DNA of 47,949 bases from positions 1 through 47,949 of the forward strand of contig CAZGXU010000013.1 of the NCBI GenBank assembly GCA_964530075.1, read 5' to 3'. This stretch comes from JANQEA01 sp964530075 (lineage in GTDB: Bacteria; Bipolaricaulota; Bipolaricaulia; UBA7950; UBA9294). A program made the position numbers and the translations under genes. Of the stretch, positions 42,284 through 47,949 are shown one piece after another; position 1 is the stretch's first letter, and each line of letters begins with the position of its first letter. The notes beneath the pieces are model-generated. The model was not told the origin of the DNA and did not search any database. It saw only the letters and a list, made by a program, of their open reading frames with translations.

Positions 42284-42650
42284 CCCATGCCTCCTTCAGC
42301 GCGGCCATCGCCTCTTCCGTGTCGACGCCGAGCCGCCTCATCTCCTGGACGAACGACTCTGCAATCTGCTTGAGCATCTCGTTTCTCATGGTCTCCACCG
42401 GCGCGTCCTCCCTGACGAACGTACCCAGTCCGCGTCGTACCTCGATGATCCCCTGCGCTTCGAGCTCCCCGTACGCGTGAACGATCGTGTTCGGATTCAC
42501 GCTCAGCGTCCCCGCCAGATCGCGGGCCGAGGGGAGCTTCTCGCCGGGGCGCAGGTCGCCGCGCGCCAACTGCTCGCGCACGTTCCTTCCGATCTGTTCG
42601 AAGATCGGCCCCGCGTCCATGTCGAGGATCCAAGCGTCCTTGTTCGTCAT
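42273..42650 (-). CDS. GntR-family repressor, YtrA subfamily
   Basis: 125 residues. The winged helix (about 12-80) has PIFEQIGRNVREQLARGDL, GEKLPSARDLAGTLSVNPNTI and a short C-terminal helical tail of about 45 residues, the YtrA layout. These repressors control the ABC operon in which they lie. The ATG at 42650 begins where homologues begin, with a weak GAAGAG site. A likely operator is the palindrome at 44470-44493 in front of the whole operon. Confidence 0.9.
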   Translation of the reverse strand: MTNKDAWILDMDAGPIFEQIGRNVREQLARGDLRPGEKLPSARDLAGTLSVNPNTIVHAYGELEAQGIIEVRRGLGTFVREDAPVETMRNEMLKQIAESFVQEMRRLGVDTEEAMAALKEAWDAG

Positions 42651-42714
42651 CTCTTCAACGTCGTCCGTTTCATAGACCCCTCGCTTCTTCCGCCTTTCTC
42701 CGCTCCGTCGCGAC

Positions 42715-44439
42715 TCAGTCGATTCGGTCGTACGTGCCGACGCGCTCTCCACCGTACTCGACGAACGCGCTGTCGAAAGGCCCTTCCGCCTCCTCGGCGA
42801 CGAGGAACATGTCCGGGTTCTCCGAAGAGACCAGCCGGAACGGCGTCACCGGCAGGAATTCCTGACAGCTGCCGTCCGCCAGCACGCCGATGATCCGACC
42901 ACCGTCGACGAACATCTCGACCTCCAATGGAAGGCCCGACCCGGCGTCCTCCGGCCGCAGCGTGAAATGCCCGACCCATCGCGCCGCCTTTTCGGGGCTC
43001 AGCGCGATCCGATCGACGGCGGCCGGCCGTGGGCCGGGCGCGGCCACCTGGTACAGATCGGTAAACGTGCGCGGCGAGTCCGGGAACGCTTCCGTGTGCG
43101 CGATCAGCAGCCGGGCCGCGACGTCGCTTTGTCCGACGCCGCCGTACAGCTTCCGGTTCGTCCACAGCTCGTCCTCGACCAGCGCGCGAAGCTCCGGCTC
43201 GGTGATCCCCGCGAGCTCCCCGACGATCGCGTCGGCGTCGGCCGTCCAGTCGATCTCGGGGAGCGGCTCGTCGTACCGCGGCTGAAGCACGAACTCCTTG
43301 AAGAACGCCAGCGCGAACGGCGAGCCGAGGACGCTCACCCCCTCCAGCCCGAGCTGGAACGGGCGGCTCAAGTTCTGCGTGTTCGCCAGGACAATGAACG
43401 TCAGCCCCTCGCTCGGCACCATCAGGAAGAGCGACGAGTACGCGCCGTAGCCGTAGTGCCAGACGAGCTCCGTCTCCCCGTAGCGTTCGGTGAACCAGCC
43501 GAGGCCGTACGGCCCGTCCTCTCCCGAGTTGAGCACCGTCGGGGTGAACATCTGCGCCTTCGTCTCCGGCGAGACGAGCTCGTCATCCTCGATCGCCGCC
43601 GCGAACTTCGCCAGGTCGACCACCGTCGAGATCAGCCCGGCCGCGGCGTTGGCGTAGCTCGGCACCGGGACCGGATACACCTCGTAGTCGGGATCGTACA
43701 GATACGGCGTCGCCGACTCGCGATAGACGTGCTCGAACGCCCGCTCCGGATCGTCGGGGGCGAGCTTCGACAGGTAGTATTCGAGCCCGCAGCCGCCGAC
43801 GTTCAGCGCCGTGTCGTTCATCCCGAGCGGCCCGAGGATCTCGTCCCGAAGGGCACGCCGGAACGGCTCGCCGTAGAGCTGCTCGATCACCGTCGTTAGG
43901 AACGAGTAGCGGTTCCCGCTGTACTGGTAGTGGCTGCCCGGGATCCCTTCCGACGTGTGCGACAGCAGGTGCCGGACCGTGATCGCGTCGTTTCCGAGGT
44001 CGATCCCGAAGGCGGCGGCCGGCGCGTCCAGGTCGAGCTCTCCCGTCTCGACCTTCTTCATGAGCAGAAACGCGGCGAACGGCTTGGTGACCGACGCCAG
44101 GCCGTACGGCGTCTCCGCCGTCGCTTCGATCCCGTCCTCCACGTCCGCGGTCCCGAACCCTTGCGCCCAGATGAGCTCCCCGTCCTTCACCACGGCGGCC
44201 GAGAGCCCGGGGATCTTGAGCGCCTCGCGGAGCGACGCCACCTTCGCTTCGAGGCGGGCGAGCGCCTCGCGTTGGGTCACGGCTGCCGCGAGGATCGCCG
44301 CTTCTTCCGCCTCGGTCGCCGGCTCCGACCCGCCGCAGCCGAGGAGGACGAGCGAGGCCCCCAGGAGCGCAACGAGGAGATACGTCGGCATCCAACGTGC
44401 GATCCTGTTGTTCCTTTCTGGCATTCCACCTGTACGCAT
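42715..44439 (-). CDS. Serine beta-lactamase-fold lipoprotein (class C / PBP-like hydrolase)
   Basis: 574 residues. A lipoprotein signal (VLLGC, lipidated Cys35) precedes a beta-lactamase domain (about 65-400). Ser-x-x-Lys is SVTK, the second motif is YSGN where Y-x-N is usual, and the third is HYG in VWHYGYG. A C-terminal region of about 170 residues is a separate beta-rich domain. It may be a D-alanyl peptidase or esterase rather than a drug-degrading enzyme. The ATG at 44439 is chosen because GGGAGG lies 9 nt upstream. The ATG at 44469 would start at the transcription start itself. Confidence 0.88.
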   Translation of the reverse strand: MRTGGMPERNNRIARWMPTYLLVALLGASLVLLGCGGSEPATEAEEAAILAAAVTQREALARLEAKVASLREALKIPGLSAAVVKDGELIWAQGFGTADVEDGIEATAETPYGLASVTKPFAAFLLMKKVETGELDLDAPAAAFGIDLGNDAITVRHLLSHTSEGIPGSHYQYSGNRYSFLTTVIEQLYGEPFRRALRDEILGPLGMNDTALNVGGCGLEYYLSKLAPDDPERAFEHVYRESATPYLYDPDYEVYPVPVPSYANAAAGLISTVVDLAKFAAAIEDDELVSPETKAQMFTPTVLNSGEDGPYGLGWFTERYGETELVWHYGYGAYSSLFLMVPSEGLTFIVLANTQNLSRPFQLGLEGVSVLGSPFALAFFKEFVLQPRYDEPLPEIDWTADADAIVGELAGITEPELRALVEDELWTNRKLYGGVGQSDVAARLLIAHTEAFPDSPRTFTDLYQVAAPGPRPAAVDRIALSPEKAARWVGHFTLRPEDAGSGLPLEVEMFVDGGRIIGVLADGSCQEFLPVTPFRLVSSENPDMFLVAEEAEGPFDSAFVEYGGERVGTYDRID

Positions 44440-44469
44440 CGCGAGCAACCTCCCGGGATTGGTAGTCAT

Positions 44470-44493
44470 GGTGTGCTAGTATACTAGTACACC
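44470..44493. promoter_or_regulatory. 24-bp palindromic operator, YtrA-type
   Basis: GGTG-N16-CACC arms around CTAGTATACTAG; 11 of 12 base pairs are symmetric. It covers the -10 and start point of the operon promoter. Arms of this spacing have been reported, as I recall, for a YtrA-type repressor, and such a repressor is encoded two genes into the operon. Confidence 0.7.
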
Positions 44494-44506
44494 CAAGGTT
44501 TGTCAA
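44478..44506 (-). promoter_or_regulatory. Near-consensus promoter of the beta-lactamase/ytrA/ABC operon
   Basis: Minus strand: perfect TTGACA (44501-44506), 17 bp, TATACT (44478-44483). The -10 lies inside the palindrome, so repressor binding would block it. Expected transcription start is near 44471, about 30 nt before the chosen ATG. Confidence 0.8.
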
Positions 44507-44510
44507 GGGC

Positions 44511-44837
44511 GGCAATCGAAGATTGCCAGATGCGCGAAGGCGTCGGTGGAATACCGCCTTCGCGTGGTCGGATTTCGCTCCAGCGACTCGGAAGGAGCGA
44601 GCCCTTGCACGAAGGACCCACCGGAAAGCGTCCTTCGTGTGGGTGGTTTGCGGCACGTAAGAGAAGGCCCTGACTGACGTTACCTTCTCTCGGTGGGATG
44701 GCGAACCGCAATCGGTTCTGTCTCGTAACGTAAACTCAGCTCGCGTTTGGACCGAGGCAAGCGCTACGAGAAGGCATGGTCGGGAAGCTGCCTTCTCGTG
44801 GCGGGCGACGAAGCCAAACCGTGAGACTGGCGGTCGC
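44511..44837. repeat. Array of related hairpins, possible structured RNA or decayed mobile repeat
   Basis: Four hairpins share an invariant GAAGG/CCTTC core but have different, compensated outer pairs: 44533-44564 (CGCGAAGGCG stem), 44608-44639 (CACGAAGGAC), 44660-44690 (AGAGAAGG, 8 bp) and 44766-44799 (ACGAGAAGGCA). Three have 12-nt loops containing GGAA or GGGAA. Each is followed by a TGG-n-n-GG-like block. Smaller stems lie between them: 44511-44527, 44576-44599, 44703-44718 and 44805-44837. No open frame of note crosses the array. Confidence 0.7.
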
Positions 44838-45069
44838 GCATTGGACCCGTGGAAGCCTGTCGTACCCTCCTCGCTCGCCAGATAGACCGGAGCCTCGAAT
44901 CGGCCTCAGCTGATTGCTGGAACAATCCGGGCCTTCCCGATCCGGGGGACGCAGTTCGACCCGGATCCTGCCTCGAGCAACGCGACGAGGGAACGCGTGG
45001 CAAGCGCTGGGTTTCAGAGATCCTCTTCCCCGGACTCAGCACAGATCCCGCGAGACGTCTGGCAAGAGC
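44838..45069. other. Non-coding stretch before the AbiE operon
   Basis: About 230 bp with no convincing frame, ribosome site or strong hairpin of the type seen just upstream. It ends at the abiE promoter. Confidence 0.4.
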
Positions 45070-45098
45070 TTGACTCGAGTGTTGTACGCTGCTATGGT
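45070..45098 (+). promoter_or_regulatory. Predicted promoter of the AbiE-type operon
   Basis: TTGACT (45070-45075), 17 bp, TATGGT (45093-45098), about 40 bp before the GTG start. Confidence 0.6.
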
Positions 45099-45136
45099 TT
45101 GTGCGCGCATCACGTACAAACGAGAGGAGCGTACAA
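45082..45136. promoter_or_regulatory. Operator-like repeats TTGTACG / CGTACAA
   Basis: TTGTACG at 45082-45088 and its inverted copies CGTACAA at 45113-45119 and 45130-45136. The first pair flanks the -10; the last copy abuts the start codon. AbiEi antitoxins are known to bind inverted repeats in their own promoters. Confidence 0.55.
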
Positions 45137-45137
45137 A

Positions 45138-46163
45138 GTGCACGAGGAGCAGCTCCGGGAACTCTGTGAGCAGACGGTCCGTCGGCTTCTTCAGCGCCCC
45201 ATGCGATTCGAGCGGGTGGCGGAAGCAAACCGGCATGGCGCGGATGCAGTCTATCGCCTGTTCGGTGGCAACATCGACGAGCGGGTCGAGGTCGAGATCC
45301 GCAATCGCTTCCGTCGTGCCGAGATTCCACAGCTCGCCCCGTCACCGCACAACCACAGGATGCTGTTCACAGACTACGCGACACCAGGACTGGCGGAGGA
45401 ACTCCAGCAGCGAGACATCTGGTTCGCCGATGCGCAAGGGAACGCCTTCGTCTCGCTCCCCCCGAAGCTGCTGATGAACGTCTCGGGACGCCGGCCAGCG
45501 AACGCGGACGTGCCTAAGGGACAACACTTCAGCGCCACGGGCGCGAAGGTTCTTCACTACCTTCTCAAGCACGGTCCACGGGTCCGGGCCACGTATCGGG
45601 ACATCCGCGCGGGTGTGGGAGTCTCGATCGACAAAATCGGGAAGCTCATCCGCGAGCTGGAAAACGCGCGAGCGCTTCGGGTGCACGGGCGAGGTGACTA
45701 CGAGATCATCGACGGCAACCGTCTTCTCCGCCTTTGGGTTGACGCGTTCGATCAGAAGCTGCTACCCGAGCTGCTCCTCGGGCGCTTCGTGGCCGCCGGC
45801 GAGCCCGTCTTCGACGTGCTCATCCGCAACGCAGCCGATGAACTGAAAGGCAACGTCGTCCTCGGAGGAGAAGTCGCAGCGGACGCCCTCACCTCCTACC
45901 TACGCGCGGGCAGCCTGCGCCTCTACGTCCCGGGGGAGGCTGTCGCGGACGTACGCCGGCGACTGCGGCTCGCACCCAGCGCACGCGGCGCGATTGAACT
46001 TTGCGATCTCTACTCGCCCGAGCTCTTCGGCAACGTCGATGCTCACGGAGCCAAGGTCGCCGACCCCGCCTTCGTCTACGCAGAGCTGATGGCCTCCGGA
46101 GACGATCGTCAGGCGGAGACCGCGGCCCGCCTTCGGCAGGAGTACCTGGCTTGGACAATGTAG
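45138..46163 (+). CDS. AbiEi-like type IV antitoxin / transcription factor (COG4861-like)
   Basis: 341 residues. The N-terminal half has LFTDYATPGLAEELQQRDI and FADAQGNAFVSLPPKLLMNV, characteristic of the AbiEi/COG4861 group. A winged-helix segment follows (about 140-200; YRDIRAGVGVSIDKIGKLIREL, then GDYEIID). The C-terminal half binds the cognate promoter or toxin pathway in relatives. The GTG at 45138 has AGAGGAG about 9 nt upstream. It overlaps the nucleotidyltransferase gene by 13 bp, the classic AbiEi-AbiEii order. Such pairs act in phage defence by abortive infection or stabilise replicons. Assignment rests on motif memory and synteny. Confidence 0.8.
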   Translation: MHEEQLRELCEQTVRRLLQRPMRFERVAEANRHGADAVYRLFGGNIDERVEVEIRNRFRRAEIPQLAPSPHNHRMLFTDYATPGLAEELQQRDIWFADAQGNAFVSLPPKLLMNVSGRRPANADVPKGQHFSATGAKVLHYLLKHGPRVRATYRDIRAGVGVSIDKIGKLIRELENARALRVHGRGDYEIIDGNRLLRLWVDAFDQKLLPELLLGRFVAAGEPVFDVLIRNAADELKGNVVLGGEVAADALTSYLRAGSLRLYVPGEAVADVRRRLRLAPSARGAIELCDLYSPELFGNVDAHGAKVADPAFVYAELMASGDDRQAETAARLRQEYLAWTM

Positions 46164-46921
46164 ACAGGCTTGGCACGCACCTCACCGGAGTCCTCTGCCA
46201 GCTCTCGGAATCCCTTGAGGCCGCGGGACTTCCCTTCGCTGTCGTCGGCGCCGCCGCGCTTCTCCTCCACAACGTGCATCTCGAACGAACGACAAGGGAC
46301 CTCGACCTGGCTGTCTCCATCGCCGGCGGATTCGGGGCGATTCGTCCCGTCTTGCACGGTGCCGGCCTCTCGGACACGAGGATCGAGCACAGGTTCCAAA
46401 CTCCCGCCGGGGACGAGATCGACGTCTTGCCAATCGCCCAAGGCGGGAAGCCTCCGCATGAGATCCAGCTGGCGGGCGGAGATCGAATCCGTGCGGTGGG
46501 GCTCGCTGAGGCGATCACGCACGCCGTCCCAGTCGACGTAGGGCCCCGACGCGTAGCCTGTCGCGCCTCTCTCCCTACTGGTCGCGCGAACAAGCTCTAC
46601 GCCGCGGCATCACAGATCCGACCACACGATCTCGAAGATGCCTGCAATGCGATGGAGACCTACGAGTGCGAGGGAACGAGACGGTTCGATGTGGACTACG
46701 ATCGCCATCCTCAGCTGACCTACGAGACAGCCGGGGCATTCCTCGCCGGGTTCGATTCGGCTGCGATGATGTCGATTGAAGCGTTACAACTGGTCGATGC
46801 AGCAACTGAATCGCTCGGTCGGAATCCGCGCCTCGGTGACCGCTACGATCGGGGAGAAGACAGGCTTGCCCTCGTGCTGGCGTTCGGGCGAGGGCTGCGC
46901 GCGGGGATCCAGGGAAGATAG
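46151..46921 (+). CDS. AbiEii-like nucleotidyltransferase toxin
   Basis: 256 residues. The nucleotidyltransferase core is VVGAAALLLH followed by RTTRDLDLAV, giving the Gly-Ala and D-x-D metal motif; EIDVLPIAQGG supplies the third acidic position. AbiEii toxins add nucleotides to RNA, in known cases to tRNA 3' ends, and stop growth. I chose the TTG at 46151 because AGGAG lies 8 nt upstream and it sits just before the domain; a longer frame back to 46001 is antisense-like in composition. Its translation is coupled to the antitoxin. Confidence 0.8.
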   Translation: MDNVDRLGTHLTGVLCQLSESLEAAGLPFAVVGAAALLLHNVHLERTTRDLDLAVSIAGGFGAIRPVLHGAGLSDTRIEHRFQTPAGDEIDVLPIAQGGKPPHEIQLAGGDRIRAVGLAEAITHAVPVDVGPRRVACRASLPTGRANKLYAAASQIRPHDLEDACNAMETYECEGTRRFDVDYDRHPQLTYETAGAFLAGFDSAAMMSIEALQLVDAATESLGRNPRLGDRYDRGEDRLALVLAFGRGLRAGIQGR

Positions 46922-47029
46922 TACGAGACTTCCCCACCCGGCCCATCGGAATGAGTATTGCGTTCCCAGAGCTCCTCTCCTTTGGCCACCGGCGGACTCA
47001 GTCAGTGGCTCTGCACTCGGACGGCGTGT

Positions 47030-47058
47030 TTCACTTCGACGTCCTGTACGGATATACT
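47030..47058 (+). promoter_or_regulatory. Predicted mazEF promoter
   Basis: TTCACT (47030-47035), 17 bp, TATACT (47053-47058), 25 bp before the antitoxin ATG. The 162-bp gap from the nucleotidyltransferase gene shows nothing else. Confidence 0.5.
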
Positions 47059-47083
47059 TCGGGTAGCCGCAGGAGGTGGCCCG

Positions 47084-47332
47084 ATGATCACCAAGGTTCA
47101 GAAGTGGGGCAACAGCCAGGGGCTTCGGTTGAGCAAGGATCTCCTGTCCGACGCCGAGATCGGTGTTGGTGACACCGTCCACGTCGCCGTGCGCGAAGGG
47201 AGCATCGTCATCACGCCGGTCCGTCGCGTGCGCGGCGCGCTGGACTTGGAGCGGCTCGTCGCCTCCATTCCCAAGGACTACAAGCCCGGAGAAATCGACT
47301 GGGGGCGGCCGACCGGCAGGGAGGTCTGGTAG
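47084..47332 (+). CDS. MazE-type (AbrB-fold) antitoxin
   Basis: 82 residues. The N-terminal swapped-hairpin DNA-binding domain reads ITKVQKWGNSQGLRLSKDLL, then VGDTVHVAVREGSIVITPV. The acidic, Trp- and Gly-containing tail (DYKPGEIDWGRPTGREVW) is the toxin-binding region seen in PemI/MazE proteins. AGGAGGTG precedes the ATG. The stop codon directly abuts the GTG of mazF. Confidence 0.93.
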   Translation: MITKVQKWGNSQGLRLSKDLLSDAEIGVGDTVHVAVREGSIVITPVRRVRGALDLERLVASIPKDYKPGEIDWGRPTGREVW

Positions 47333-47668
47333 GTGGCGGCCTACGTGCCCCGCAAAGGCGACTTCGTCGCGCTGAGCTTCGACCCGCAGACGGGTCACGA
47401 ACAGCGCGGACGCCGGCCGGCCCTCGTCGTCAGCAACGACCTGTTCAACAAGCACACCGGCCTGTGTATCGCGTGCCCGGTCACCAACGCGAGGCGAGAC
47501 TACCCCTTTCACGTCCCGCTCCCGGACGGCTGCGAGGTGACCGGGGTCGTCATGGTCGAGCAGATCAAATCGATCGACTTCCGCGCTCGCAAGGTGAAGC
47601 GCATCGGACCCGCGCCCGAGGCGGTCCTGCAGGAGGCGCTCTCGCTATTGGATGCCTGTATCTACTGA
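47333..47668 (+). CDS. MazF/PemK-type endoribonuclease toxin
   Basis: 111 residues. The fold markers are KGDFVALSFDPQTGHEQRGRRPALVVS, split here as GDFVALSFDP, GHEQRGRRPAL and GLCIACPVT; the catalytic Arg and Thr are kept. The later block MVEQIKSIDFRARK is also typical. It cleaves mRNA at short sequences; the site is not predictable. The GTG immediately follows the antitoxin stop and uses GGGAGG 8 nt upstream. Confidence 0.93.
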   Translation: MAAYVPRKGDFVALSFDPQTGHEQRGRRPALVVSNDLFNKHTGLCIACPVTNARRDYPFHVPLPDGCEVTGVVMVEQIKSIDFRARKVKRIGPAPEAVLQEALSLLDACIY

Positions 47669-47810
47669 GTGCGAACCGTCGCAGGAGCGGATACACCCGC
47701 CCCGCGGTGCCGTGCTGATGGCTTGGAGGATCCGCCCACCTTCGTTAGACTCACGTAGAATCGGTTCGACCAAGGGTGACGGGCGGAGGTCCTTCACCCG
47801 AAAGGGCGCG

Positions 47811-47949
47811 ATGACGGCACCGAAGGAAGTGAAGAAGCTCGTCGAGCGGTTTCGCGAGAACCGCGAGGCGTACCTGTCGCGCGAATACAACGAAACGCAG
47901 CTCCGGCGGGAGTCCCTCGATCCGTTCTTCAAGGCGCTCGGCTGGGACG
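47811..47949 (+). CDS. Start of a probable type IIG restriction-modification enzyme, 3' truncated
   Basis: 46 residues to the window end. VERFRENREAYLSREYNETQLRRESLDPFFKALGWD matches in style the N-terminal endonuclease-side region of Eco57I-like fused restriction-methyltransferases (split here: VERFRENREAYLS, YNETQLRRE, LDPFFKALGWD). AAAGGG precedes the ATG. The methyltransferase motifs would lie beyond the window, so the call is provisional. The 142-bp gap before it has a 6-bp GGGTGA/TCACCC stem (47774-47799) and a TAGAAT that could be a -10, with no clear -35. Confidence 0.6.
   Translation, partial: MTAPKEVKKLVERFRENREAYLSREYNETQLRRESLDPFFKALGWD

Noticed and set aside
44576..44610. Fragment resembling the GGAAGG-AGC core of SRP RNA
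   Set aside because: The flanking pairs do not form the SRP domain IV stem; the similarity is confined to about 10 bases.
44511..44837. Hairpin array as integron attC sites
   Set aside because: I could not find paired RYYYAAC/GTTRRRY core sites at the ends of the stems and no integrase is in the window. Kept open only as a degenerate possibility.
46001..46150. Upstream extension of the AbiEii gene from an ATG at 46001
   Set aside because: It lies inside the antitoxin gene, is Arg-rich and domain-free, and the TTG at 46151 has the ribosome site.
1078..47949. tRNA or rRNA genes
   Set aside because: Scanning for T-arm and rRNA landmarks gave no cloverleaf or rRNA core that I could support by eye.

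Overview
The window is about 48 kb of dense, GC-rich bacterial chromosome with strong GC bias at third codon positions. It carries single copies of core genes (glnS, alaS, dnaE, dnaN, tmk, lspA, eno, an ftsB/divIC-like gene). Predicted lipoproteins, lspA and a large secreted PKD/caspase protein point to a cell with an elaborate envelope. A flavodiiron protein points to an anaerobe or microaerophile. The lineage cannot be fixed without a search. A deep-branching candidate-phylum or anaerobic lineage (for example Bipolaricaulota-like) is only my guess.

Layout. Bases 1-1077 hold the end of an FprA-type flavodiiron protein. Bases 1243-10901/11015 (minus strand) form one compact chemosensory operon transcribed cheR, mcp, cheW, cheY, cheD, cheB, cheA, cheC, a lone HPt protein and a REC-GAF-HD-GYP response regulator. 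Several genes overlap by ATGA, and no flagellar gene is present. Bases 11451-14278 (plus) hold glnS and a secreted PDZ protein. Bases 14286-18635 (minus) encode a 1,449-residue beta-helix/PKD/caspase-like protein, probably from a leaderless transcript. A 57-bp tandem repeat sits in the divergent promoter region. Bases 18844-21302 (plus) are an RNA-repair operon: ThpR phosphodiesterase, archease, RtcB ligase. Bases 21292-27692 (minus) are eno, ftsB/divIC, dnaE and yvcK; alaS diverges from eno. Bases 30442-33417 (minus) are dnaN, tmk, lspA and a GNAT acetyltransferase. A HAD phosphatase (plus) and a COG1751 protein (minus) follow, then a polar amino-acid ABC transporter (34385-38102), a small P-loop kinase and a SagB-type nitroreductase.

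The last 10 kb is more accessory. Bases 39697-44439 (minus) are a GntR/YtrA-type operon: a serine beta-lactamase-fold lipoprotein, the repressor, ABC ATPase, ABC permease, a 53-residue membrane protein and a DUF4097 lipoprotein. It runs from a near-consensus promoter whose -10 lies inside a 24-bp palindrome. Next comes a non-coding stretch of about 630 bp with at least four related, covarying hairpins. It is followed by an AbiE-type toxin-antitoxin pair with operator-like repeats, a MazEF pair and the first codons of a probable type IIG restriction-modification enzyme: a small defence/TA island.

The strongest candidates for something undescribed are the hairpin array at 44511-44837, the beta-helix/PKD/caspase/FlgT-like protein and the 57-bp repeat beside its promoter.
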